DNA of 5,463 bases, taken from positions 1 through 5,463 of the forward strand of contig CAIQSZ010000343.1 of NCBI GenBank assembly GCA_903874575.1. Direction: 5' to 3'. Source of the DNA: an uncultured Elusimicrobia bacterium. Lineage in GTDB: Bacteria > Elusimicrobiota > Elusimicrobia > UBA1565 > UBA9628. Shown here one piece after another: positions 1-5,463 of the stretch. A program made the position numbers and the translations under genes. Within the stretch, counting starts at the first letter, position 1; each line of letters starts with the position of its first letter. The notes under the pieces were generated by a model, which saw nothing but the letters and a program-made list of their open reading frames with translations, had not been told where the DNA came from and did not search any database.

Positions 1-769
1 CCCGCCCACCGGAGTCGACGAGGAGTGGCCGACTCCGGAGCCCGCGGCGTCGGCGGAGTCTTTCCCCGATTTCATCTCACCGTCGGTCGAACCCTTGCTG
101 GATCCGGGCTGGGCCAAGCTCTTGCGCCTGGTGCGGCCGCCGGTCGAGGCCGCGTACGGGCACCTGCGGCGCTTGTCGGCGACCGCGCTCACGGCCGGAC
201 AGAAGGCGGTTTTGCGCATGGCCGCCGCCTCCCTAGCGCAGGCCAGCGACGCGCTGGGTTCGGTGGAGCTGTCCCTGGCCGACGGACCTTGCGCCGCGGG
301 CGCCCCCTCCGCCGTCGTGCCCGCGCTGGAAAGCGCCCTGGGGGCGTGGGAGTCCGCCTTCCGCCGCGGCGGCGTCCTCCTCTCGCGCGAGTGGGCCCCG
401 TCCTTGCCCGAGGTGATTTTCGACCCGCGCGAGCTGCGCGTCATCGTCTTCCACGTCCTGCGCAACGTCCTGGAGGCCGTGCCGCGCGGCGGCCGCCTGA
501 CGGTGCGCGCCCTGCGCGACGGGGACGGGAGCCTGCGCGTCGAGTTTTTCGACGACGGACCCGGCTATCCGGCGCAGTGGCTGGAGCGCCGCTTCGAGCC
601 GTTCGCGGCCGCGCGCCGCGGGCGCGCCGGACTGGGTCTGGCGTTGGTCCGCCGCACCTTGCGCCGCTGGGGCGGCGACGCCGACGCGGCCAACGGACCG
701 TCCGGCCGCGGCGCGCGCCTGACGTGGTCGCTGCCGGCGCCGGCCCCGTCCGGGAGCCCGTTTCCGTGA
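1..769 (+). CDS. Histidine kinase-like ATPase (GHKL) protein, C-terminal part, probably lacking the phosphoacceptor histidine
   Basis: The reading frame is open from the left edge (first full codon at base 2) to the TGA at 767-769 and has no ATG or GTG near the edge, so the true start is probably outside the window; a TTG at 95 is a poor alternative. Bases 2-94 encode a Pro/Glu/Ser-rich linker. Bases 110-260 encode a helical stretch resembling a HisKA dimerisation helix, and bases 420-750 a HATPase_c domain. Visible motifs are an N box (LRNVLEA, Asn codon 464-466), a G1 box DDGPG (551-565), an F-box-like RFEPF and a G2 box GRAGLGLAL (from 620). ATP binding therefore looks intact. Where typical kinases read HDLRxPL this protein reads RLVRPPV, with Arg (125-127) in place of His, so autophosphorylation at the usual site is doubtful. 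The arrangement resembles NtrB-like or soluble kinases. No membrane segment is visible in this part. The gene overlaps the next kinase and is probably co-translated with it. The GHKL domain is firm; the biological role is unknown. Confidence 0.82.
   Translation, partial: PPTGVDEEWPTPEPAASAESFPDFISPSVEPLLDPGWAKLLRLVRPPVEAAYGHLRRLSATALTAGQKAVLRMAAASLAQASDALGSVELSLADGPCAAGAPSAVVPALESALGAWESAFRRGGVLLSREWAPSLPEVIFDPRELRVIVFHVLRNVLEAVPRGGRLTVRALRDGDGSLRVEFFDDGPGYPAQWLERRFEPFAAARRGRAGLGLALVRRTLRRWGGDADAANGPSGRGARLTWSLPAPAPSGSPFP
9..38. repeat. 9-base inverted repeat in the kinase linker
   Basis: CCGGAGTCG (9-17) and CGACTCCGG (30-38) are exact inverted copies around a 12-base loop. The core GGAGTC recurs at 55-60. 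It lies inside the Pro/Glu-rich linker of the first gene and has no T-run, so it is not a terminator. Chance is plausible at this base composition. Confidence 0.3.
752..756 (+). promoter_or_regulatory. Ribosome binding site deciding the GTG start of the sensor kinase
   Basis: GGGAG lies 9 bases upstream of the GTG at 766-768. It supports that GTG rather than the in-frame GTG at 25, which would add about 247 low-complexity Arg/Gly/Ala residues that are only the out-of-frame shadow of the upstream gene. The protein read from 766 begins with a few residues and then a hydrophobic helix, as expected for a sensor kinase. Confidence 0.6.
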
Positions 770-2847
770 AGCTCTTTCACCGTTTCTTCCTGCTCCTCCT
801 GGCCTTCTCGCTGTTGCCGGTCGCGGGGATGGGGCTTTGGATGCTCTCCTCGCGGCAGGCCGTACGCGACAACGCGCGCTTTCTGCACGGCCAAGTCGCC
901 GAGCTCGTGGCCGACTCGGCCCAGCGCACGGTCGAGCGCATGAACCGCACGCTCGGCGTGGTCCAGGACCTGGAGTACTCGCACGGTCAGGAGAAGATCG
1001 AGCTTCCCGCCCTGCGCCGCGCGGCGGTGGGCGACGCCGAGGTCGCCTTGCTCTCCATTCTGGACGCGGGAGGCGTCGAGGTCCGGCGTTTGAGCGATCC
1101 CGACGTCTTTGCCGACGAGGCGCGCGTGGATCGCTCCTCCGAGCCCGCCGTCGTCGAGGCCCGTCGAACCGGGCGTCTGACGGTCGGCGCGCCGGCCGTG
1201 GTCGCCGGCCGGGTGCTGGTTCCCGTCGCGCATCCTCTGGCCGACGGGCGCGCGCTGTTCATGATGTACTCGCTGCGCCAGCTCGTGCGGCGCCTGCGGG
1301 GCTTCACCCAGGGAGGCGGCAACACCGTCTTGTTCGTCGATGGGGCGGGGCGTCCCATCCCGGGCCTGGGCGGGGCGCCGCCTCACGCGGGCTGGACTTT
1401 GCCGGCCGGGGAAAAGCCCGAACGTTGGTGGGACGACGTTCCTTCGCCCGAAGGGGCGTGGGTGGCCGCCGCCGCGCCGGTCCCGGAACTGGGCTGGAGC
1501 GCGGTGAGCCTCCAGCTGCGCCGCGAGGCCTACGCGGAATCCCAGGCCGCGGCGGCTCGCGCCGGGGCGCTGCTGCTGGCCTTGTTTCTGATCTCGGGGG
1601 CGATCGCCTACGCGCTCAGCGGGCGACTGCTCGAGCCCATCACGAAGCTCCTCGCGGCGGCGCAACGGGTCTCGCGCGGGGATTTCTCGAAGCGGGTTCC
1701 CGCCCTCGGCTGGGGCGAAATGGAGACGCTGGGCCGGACGTTCAACGAGATGGCCGACAAGGTCAAGCACTATCAGGATTTGCACGTCGACCGCGTGCTG
1801 GAAGAGAAGTCGAAGGTCGACGCTTTGGTGAGCAACATTCCCGAGGGCGTGATGCTCGTCGGCCTGGACGGCGAGGTCGCGTTCTCCAACGCCACCGCCG
1901 CGCGCGTTCTGGGCTCGAGCGCCCAGCCGACGAAGGCGGACCTCGACCGTCTCCCGGAAGTGCGGCGCATCGTCGACGCGGTGCTGGCCGGCGCGGCGCG
2001 CACGGATCAGGTCTACAGCGAATTACGGGCGGCGGACGGGACCATGCTGGCCGTCTTCGCCTTGCGCGCGCTGAAGGTCCGGCGCGGCGGGCACGAGGTG
2101 GGCGTGCTGGTGGTGATGCGGGAGGTGACGTTGGAGCGCGAGCTCGAACGCATGAAGGACGACTTCTTCCATTCGATCGTCCACGATTTGCGCGCCCCCC
2201 TCGCCGTCATCGACGGCGTCGTCCATTTCTTGAAAGGCGAGGGCTTGAGCGGGAAGGCGGCCCGCTACATGGACATGTCCCGTCAGGCGTCGGAGCGCCT
2301 GAAGGGCCTGATCTCGGACATTCTGGACAGCGCCAAGCTCGAGTCCGGGACGCTGGCGCTCGAGCTCTCGCGGGTGCCCGCGGAAGCCCTCGTCGACGCC
2401 GCGGCGGGCTTCGGCCGCGTCCAAGGCGAGGAAAGCGGGGTGAGCGTCTCGGTCGAACCTGGAGCCAACGGCGAGCTCTCGGCCGATCGCCGGCTGCTCG
2501 ATCGCGTGCTGACGAACCTGGTGGGCAACGCCCTCAAGTTCACGCCGCGCGGCGGGAGCGTCGTCGTCGGCGCGAAAGACCGCGGGGCGGAGATCGAGTT
2601 CTTCGTTCGCGACACCGGTCCCGGCATCCCGGCCGACAAGCTGGAGGCCGTCTTCGAGAGATTCAAGCAGCTGGATCGCGACGCCGGGTCTCGGTCCGGC
2701 TACGGCCTGGGGCTGTCGATCTGCAAGCGGGTCGTCGAGGCGCATGGCGGCCGCATCTGGGCGGAGTCCAAGGAGGGCCAGGGCAGCCGCTTCGCGTTCA
2801 CCCTGCCTCGCGGCGGCCCGGGCAAGCCGGTCAGTCCTCGCGCCTGA
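766..2847 (+). CDS. Membrane sensor histidine kinase (Cache-HAMP-PAS-HisKA-HATPase)
   Basis: A complete 693-residue protein from GTG 766. It should sense a signal outside the inner membrane and phosphorylate itself, then a response regulator. Domain order: TM1 about residues 7-26; an outer domain at about 31-262 that looks like a double Cache fold, with two PAS-like strands-and-turn units (ALLSILDAGG near 94-103 and TVLFVDGAG near 187-195) and the usual closing segment GWSAVSL near 243; TM2 about 266-285; HAMP 286-338 (Pro291, Glu318, then FNEMA at 326-330); a PAS domain about 351-460; HisKA with phosphoacceptor His473 in HDLRAPL; HATPase with N box Asn588 (NLVGNALKF), G1 DTGPG from 616, F box FERF from 630 and G2 GYGLGLSI from 645. 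All catalytic boxes are intact. The start overlaps the upstream gene's stop (GTGA), which suggests translational coupling. The ligand is unknown; Cache domains commonly bind small metabolites. No cognate regulator is present in the window. Confidence 0.95.
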   Translation: MKLFHRFFLLLLAFSLLPVAGMGLWMLSSRQAVRDNARFLHGQVAELVADSAQRTVERMNRTLGVVQDLEYSHGQEKIELPALRRAAVGDAEVALLSILDAGGVEVRRLSDPDVFADEARVDRSSEPAVVEARRTGRLTVGAPAVVAGRVLVPVAHPLADGRALFMMYSLRQLVRRLRGFTQGGGNTVLFVDGAGRPIPGLGGAPPHAGWTLPAGEKPERWWDDVPSPEGAWVAAAAPVPELGWSAVSLQLRREAYAESQAAAARAGALLLALFLISGAIAYALSGRLLEPITKLLAAAQRVSRGDFSKRVPALGWGEMETLGRTFNEMADKVKHYQDLHVDRVLEEKSKVDALVSNIPEGVMLVGLDGEVAFSNATAARVLGSSAQPTKADLDRLPEVRRIVDAVLAGAARTDQVYSELRAADGTMLAVFALRALKVRRGGHEVGVLVVMREVTLERELERMKDDFFHSIVHDLRAPLAVIDGVVHFLKGEGLSGKAARYMDMSRQASERLKGLISDILDSAKLESGTLALELSRVPAEALVDAAAGFGRVQGEESGVSVSVEPGANGELSADRRLLDRVLTNLVGNALKFTPRGGSVVVGAKDRGAEIEFFVRDTGPGIPADKLEAVFERFKQLDRDAGSRSGYGLGLSICKRVVEAHGGRIWAESKEGQGSRFAFTLPRGGPGKPVSPRA

Positions 2848-3475
2848 GGACGTTGATCTCGATGCGCCTGTTGGCGGTGCGCCCCTCGGGCGTTTTATTT
2901 TCGACGATCGGACGGAACTCCCCGTAGCCGATCGCCGAGAGGCGCTGCTGGGGAATCCCGCTGATCTCCAGGAAGCGCAGAACGGCGAACGCGCGCGCGG
3001 CGGAGAGCTCCCAATTCGACGCGAACTTGGCGCCGGCGCCCAGCGGGCGGTCGTCGGTGTGGCCTTCGATCTGGATCGTGTTGGGCAGGGCGTTGAGGCT
3101 GTCGACGACCTGCTGGAGCACCGGCAGGGATTCGTGACGCAGGAACGCGCTGCCGGAGTCGAAGAGCACGGGCGCTTCGAAGACGATCCGGACCTTGTTC
3201 TCCCCGATCTCCAGGCGCGCGATCTTCTGCGTGCCGTAGCGCGAGAACATCTGCTCGATCGAGCGGGCGTCGTTGTTGAAGCGCTGTTCGGCGGCCCGGA
3301 TGCTCACCTGCATGCCGACGCCGTGCGTGGAGGCCGCGACGTAGAGCATCAGGAAGAAGATCATGAGGTAGCTCATGAGGTCGCCGTAAGTCACGGCCCA
3401 AAGCGCGCTGCGGTTCAGCTGGTTTTCAAGGTCGTCCTCCCGCTCGTCCCAGGCGGCCTTCTCAGGCTTCAGCAC
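2831..3475 (-). CDS. motB: MotB-family stator subunit with OmpA-like peptidoglycan-binding domain
   Basis: 214 residues from a GTG at 3475-3473; no other start is available upstream in frame. A charged cytoplasmic N-terminus is followed by one membrane helix (about 26-47) carrying Asp32 in the motif WAVTYGDLMSYLMIFFLMLY. This matches the essential ion-carrying Asp of MotB. Residues about 50-87 form a short periplasmic linker with an amphipathic part that could act as the plug. Residues about 88-211 form the OmpA/MotB domain: VLFDSGSA (103-110), GHTDDRP (138-144), SNWELSAARA (153-162), GYGEFRP (183-189) and NRRIEI (202-207), all typical peptidoglycan-contact motifs. With MotA it would form an ion-driven stator fixed to the cell wall. 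It is shorter than E. coli MotB (about 308 residues), mainly in the linker. It starts inside the end of motA (14-base overlap) with only a weak ribosome site, so coupled translation is likely. The family is firm; a flagellar role is inferred, because no flagellar gene is in the window. Confidence 0.93.
   Translation of the reverse strand: MLKPEKAAWDEREDDLENQLNRSALWAVTYGDLMSYLMIFFLMLYVAASTHGVGMQVSIRAAEQRFNNDARSIEQMFSRYGTQKIARLEIGENKVRIVFEAPVLFDSGSAFLRHESLPVLQQVVDSLNALPNTIQIEGHTDDRPLGAGAKFASNWELSAARAFAVLRFLEISGIPQQRLSAIGYGEFRPIVENKTPEGRTANRRIEINVLRRED
2834..2851. terminator. Small inverted repeat at the convergent gene ends, weak terminator candidate
   Basis: GTCCTC (2834-2839) and GAGGAC (2846-2851) are exact inverted copies around a 6-base loop. 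The hairpin sits where the kinase and the motB-like gene run into each other: the kinase stop is at 2845-2847 and the motB stop at 2831-2833. There is no T-run on either side, so it does not meet the intrinsic terminator pattern. It could slow polymerase from both directions, or be chance in GC-rich coding DNA. Confidence 0.2.
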
Positions 3476-4238
3476 GGGCGGGCGTCCCGGCGCCGGACAG
3501 GTAGGCGCCCATGCGCAGCTCCACTTCGTAGGTCGGCCGATTGGAGGCGATGGCCAGCACGCCGTCGATCATCATCTCCAGGACCAGGGTCTCCCGGATC
3601 GACAGCAGCCGTATTTGCCCGGCGATGGGCACGCAGACGAAGTTCGCGGCGCCGATGCCGACGAAAGCCGACGAGAGCGCCAGCGCCATCGCCGGGCCCA
3701 GGCGCGCCGGTTCCGACATGCTGGTGAGGACTTTGAGCATGCCGAGCAAAGTTCCCATCAGGCCGAACATGGGCGCCAGCATGCCGAGCGTGCGGAACAC
3801 GTTGGCGTCCTCCTGGCGGGCGATGCGGCGGCGTCGCAGCTCCAGCTGGAGGATGTCGCGCGCGGCGTCGGTCTCGTTGCAGGCCGCGGCGGCCTCGATG
3901 GCGCGCTTCAAGAAGCCCCCCGCGAACTCGTCGGACTCCGCGCGCAGGGCGAGCAGTCCGCCTTCGGCCTGGGCGCGCTTGGACAGGCGCAGAACCTCGG
4001 CGGCGACGGCCTCGGGCGAAGGCAACTGGCCGGCGCCCACGGCCCAGCCGAAGGCGCGCGCGGCGCTGAACAGCTGCGCGGCCGGCGTGCTGATCAGCAA
4101 CGCGGCCGCCGCCCCGCCCAGGACCACGATCAGTCCGTGAATGTCGAGGATATTGCGCCCGGCCCCGGGCTGGAGGAGGCTCCAAGCCAGGATGGCGGCC
4201 GAGGCGACCCCTCCGAGCGCCAAGCTTAAATTCGGCAT
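3462..4238 (-). CDS. motA: MotA-family stator channel subunit (MotA/TolQ/ExbB superfamily)
   Basis: 258 residues from ATG 4238-4236; an in-frame TAG at 4250-4248 limits any extension. Four membrane helices are visible: about 4-22, 33-51, 148-171 and 183-207, with a large cytoplasmic loop between the second and third, as in MotA. The signature is MLAPMFGLMGTLLGM (153-167), whose Pro156 matches the conserved TM3 proline of MotA, followed by LGPAMALALSSAFVGIGAAN (180-199) and VPIAGQIR (203-210). It should form the ring that conducts ions with MotB and pushes a rotor. The cytoplasmic loop is divergent: where typical MotA proteins read GLLALE this one reads GLLALR (94-99), and the usual Arg eight residues earlier is Ala91. 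No clear Shine-Dalgarno sequence precedes the ATG, which lies 9 bases after the TPR gene's stop. ExbB or TolQ is less likely, because the partner has a MotB-type OmpA domain. A Zorya ZorA protein would carry a long C-terminal tail, which is absent. Confidence 0.92.
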   Translation of the reverse strand: MPNLSLALGGVASAAILAWSLLQPGAGRNILDIHGLIVVLGGAAAALLISTPAAQLFSAARAFGWAVGAGQLPSPEAVAAEVLRLSKRAQAEGGLLALRAESDEFAGGFLKRAIEAAAACNETDAARDILQLELRRRRIARQEDANVFRTLGMLAPMFGLMGTLLGMLKVLTSMSEPARLGPAMALALSSAFVGIGAANFVCVPIAGQIRLLSIRETLVLEMMIDGVLAIASNRPTYEVELRMGAYLSGAGTPARAEA

Positions 4239-4244
4239 CGATCT

Positions 4245-4250
4245 ATTCTA
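4245..4250 (-). promoter_or_regulatory. Possible -10 element in front of motA (leaderless start?)
   Basis: On the minus strand TAGAAT (one mismatch to TATAAT) lies 6 bases before the motA ATG and overlaps the TAG stop of the TPR gene. A transcript starting the usual 6-7 bases downstream would begin at or next to the A of the ATG, giving a leaderless message. This would fit the lack of a Shine-Dalgarno sequence. No convincing -35 box is seen 16-18 bases further upstream, so this remains speculative. Confidence 0.15.
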
Positions 4251-5463
4251 ACGCCGGCGTGTTGCATTTCCATTGCCTGAAGCTCGGCGCGGCCGCTGCA
4301 GGAAGTCCCCCTGCGCGAGGGCCCGGAGAAAGCGCAGGGTGTCCGCGCGGTCGCAGGCGGACTCCAGGCAGTCGCTCGCGCGCGCCCGCGAGAAATCGGC
4401 CGCGGGAAGAGCGGCGAGCCTCTCGAATTCGGCGACGGCGTCCTCGCGCCGGCCCAGGACGTCGAGCAGGTGGCCGCGCATGAGATGGAGCATGGTCTGG
4501 AAGGCGTCCGGTTTTTCCTTGGCCGTCGCCGCGAGCGCGCGGTCGAACCAGGCGAGCGCCGCCCGCGCGTCGTCGTCGCCGAGACAATCCGCGCCGGAGA
4601 GTCCGCAGACCAAGGTCAGCCACTTGGGGCGGAAGGACTCGGGGTCCGACTCGAACTGCTTCTGGAGCGCGCGGGCTCGGGCCAGCGACGCGTCTTCGTC
4701 GCCCAGGCGGTGATGCAGCACGACTTCCAGGAAGGTGAAGTAAGGACTCTCCGGAAAGTCGGCCCGCAGGCGGCGGACGACGGATAGGGCTTTGGCGTAG
4801 TCGTGGAGATCGTCGATGTATATCCGGGAGAGAAGCTCGGCCGCCTGGTGGGACGAGTAGCGCGCGTGGTCGATGGCGTAATTGATGCCCTCCAGGCCGC
4901 GCTTCTCGTTGCCGTGCAGCCCCAGGAGTATTCCCAGCTTCATCGCGCCCGAGAGGCGCGCGGCCTGATAGTCGAACACGCCCAGCCCCAGCCGGACGTC
5001 CGCGTAATCGGGGTCCATCTTCAGGCACTTTTTCAGATGCCTTACGGCTTTCTTGGCGATGAAGAATGCGTCCATTCGGCGGCGCTTCATCAGCCGCCAT
5101 TGCCCGAGCGTCCCCAACGCCATCCCGGAGGCGAAATATCCGTCGGCCCGCGTGCGCGGGTCCGGGGAATCCATGTAGGCCTCGGATTTTCGCAGGGCGG
5201 CCTCCACGTCCTCCTCGAAAAGTCCCTGGAGCGTCGGCGTATCGGTGAACAGCCCGTATTCCTGGGACGATTCCCACCAGATGCCGCCGGCCTCGAAGAG
5301 ATACCCGAAGGGGCTGTCGGGTTCCTGTTCGATGAGTCGGCGGAACGCGGCGCGGGACCGCGCGTAGTCGAGCGAGTAGAGGCGGCTCAGGCCTTCTTCG
5401 AGTCGGGCCGCGGCGGCGGGGCTGAGGCGCGCGCCGCCTTCCCCCGCGCGCGCGGGGGAAGGC
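4248..5463 (-). CDS. Tetratricopeptide (TPR) repeat protein, N-terminus beyond the window
   Basis: The frame is open from the right edge to the TAG at 4250-4248, giving 404 residues in the window. A GTG at 5207 is the first internal start codon, but protein-like sequence continues upstream of it: a clear TPR-type helix pair (LEEGLSRLYSLDYARSRAAF, then IEQEPDSPFGYLFEAG, about 5402-5290) followed by a Trp-Trp pair near 5274-5279. The real start therefore lies outside the window, probably with a signal peptide or lipoprotein signal. Further helix pairs follow: AKKAVRHLKKCLKMDPDYAD, a segment with GNEKRGLEGINYAIDHA, AAELLSRIYIDDLHDYAKAL, LRADFPESPYFTFLEVVLHH, ALAWFDRALAATAKEKPDAF, and RGHLLDVLGRREDAVAEFER. 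These are typical protein-binding solenoid repeats. The C-terminus is basic (ends TRRR). It lies 9 bases upstream of motA on the same strand and so probably heads a stator operon. It may help assemble or localise the stator, or only be co-transcribed. No enzymatic motif is seen. Confidence 0.85.
   Translation of the reverse strand, partial: PSPARAGEGGARLSPAAAARLEEGLSRLYSLDYARSRAAFRRLIEQEPDSPFGYLFEAGGIWWESSQEYGLFTDTPTLQGLFEEDVEAALRKSEAYMDSPDPRTRADGYFASGMALGTLGQWRLMKRRRMDAFFIAKKAVRHLKKCLKMDPDYADVRLGLGVFDYQAARLSGAMKLGILLGLHGNEKRGLEGINYAIDHARYSSHQAAELLSRIYIDDLHDYAKALSVVRRLRADFPESPYFTFLEVVLHHRLGDEDASLARARALQKQFESDPESFRPKWLTLVCGLSGADCLGDDDARAALAWFDRALAATAKEKPDAFQTMLHLMRGHLLDVLGRREDAVAEFERLAALPAADFSRARASDCLESACDRADTLRFLRALAQGDFLQRPRRASGNGNATRRR
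5436..5463. repeat. Perfect 28-base palindrome at the window edge
   Basis: The left half GCCTTCCCCCGCGC is followed exactly by its reverse complement, with the centre between 5449 and 5450 and no spacer; the core is alternating GCGCGCGC. It lies in the N-terminal region of the TPR frame (encoding Gly/Ala/Arg/Pro/Ser residues) and ends on the last base of the window. It may be a real hairpin-forming site or the fold-back end of an assembled contig. Confidence 0.7.

Noticed and set aside
25..765. In-frame 247-residue extension of the sensor kinase, giving a 940-residue protein from GTG 25
   Set aside because: The extension is low-complexity Arg/Gly/Ala sequence out of frame with a real GHKL domain; the GTG at 766 has a ribosome site and leads directly into a membrane helix.
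565..1785. 406-residue open frame on the minus strand
   Set aside because: It is antisense to the kinase genes, has a composition dominated by Arg, Gln, Gly and Pro, and shows no domain motif; long stop-free shadows are expected at this G+C content.
837..2927. 696-residue open frame on the plus strand overlapping the kinase
   Set aside because: It is Arg/Gly-rich shadow sequence in the wrong frame relative to the HisKA and HATPase motifs.
2744..3727. 327-residue open frame on the plus strand across motB
   Set aside because: It is the complement shadow of the motB and motA genes, whose frames carry clear family motifs.
2831..4238. Zorya-type defence pair (ZorA/ZorB)
   Set aside because: The MotA-like protein has normal length without the long coiled tail of ZorA, and no helicase or ZorC/ZorE-like gene is present.
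3462..4238. ExbB/TolQ transport subunit
   Set aside because: The four-helix layout and a partner with a MotB-type OmpA domain fit a stator rather than ExbB-ExbD or TolQ-TolR.
4243..5277. 344-residue minus-strand frame overlapping the TPR gene
   Set aside because: It is rich in Arg, Gly and Pro and has no repeat structure; the neighbouring frame shows regular TPR helices.

Overview
The window is about 70% G+C by eye and packed with genes. It looks like the chromosome of a high-GC Gram-negative bacterium. The evidence for that is a two-membrane-segment sensor kinase, a proton- or sodium-driven stator pair with a peptidoglycan-anchoring OmpA-like domain, and GTG starts. The phylum cannot be fixed from the sequence alone. 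The TPR protein resembles families common in Elusimicrobiota, Myxococcota/Desulfobacterota-like and similar environmental lineages, but that is only an impression.

Left half, plus strand (1-2847): two consecutive kinase-type genes. The first enters from beyond the left edge. It ends in a GHKL ATPase domain with good N, G1 and G2 boxes, but no histidine is visible at the usual phosphoacceptor place. Its TGA stop overlaps the GTG start of the second gene. The second gene is a complete 693-residue membrane sensor kinase: TM, double-Cache-like outer domain, TM, HAMP, PAS, HisKA (His473), HATPase. No response regulator is in the window.

Right half, minus strand (5463-2831, reading leftwards): a TPR-repeat protein whose start lies beyond the right edge, then, 9 bases later, a MotA-family channel subunit, then a MotB-family subunit whose start overlaps the end of motA by 14 bases. 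The spacing argues for one operon. MotA and MotB would form an ion-driven stator in the inner membrane, anchored to peptidoglycan. The TPR protein's role is unknown, but its position suggests a helper or a scaffold.

The two transcription units converge, and the ends of the kinase and motB overlap by 17 bases, so there is no dedicated intergenic terminator. No gap between genes exceeds 9 bases. I see no tRNA, rRNA, CRISPR array, insertion sequence or riboswitch. The window stops exactly at the edge of a perfect 28-base palindrome, which may be a natural hairpin or an assembly end. I found no clear sign of a new defence or mobile system. The most unusual points are the TPR-motA-motB arrangement, the divergent MotA cytoplasmic loop and the histidine-less kinase partner.
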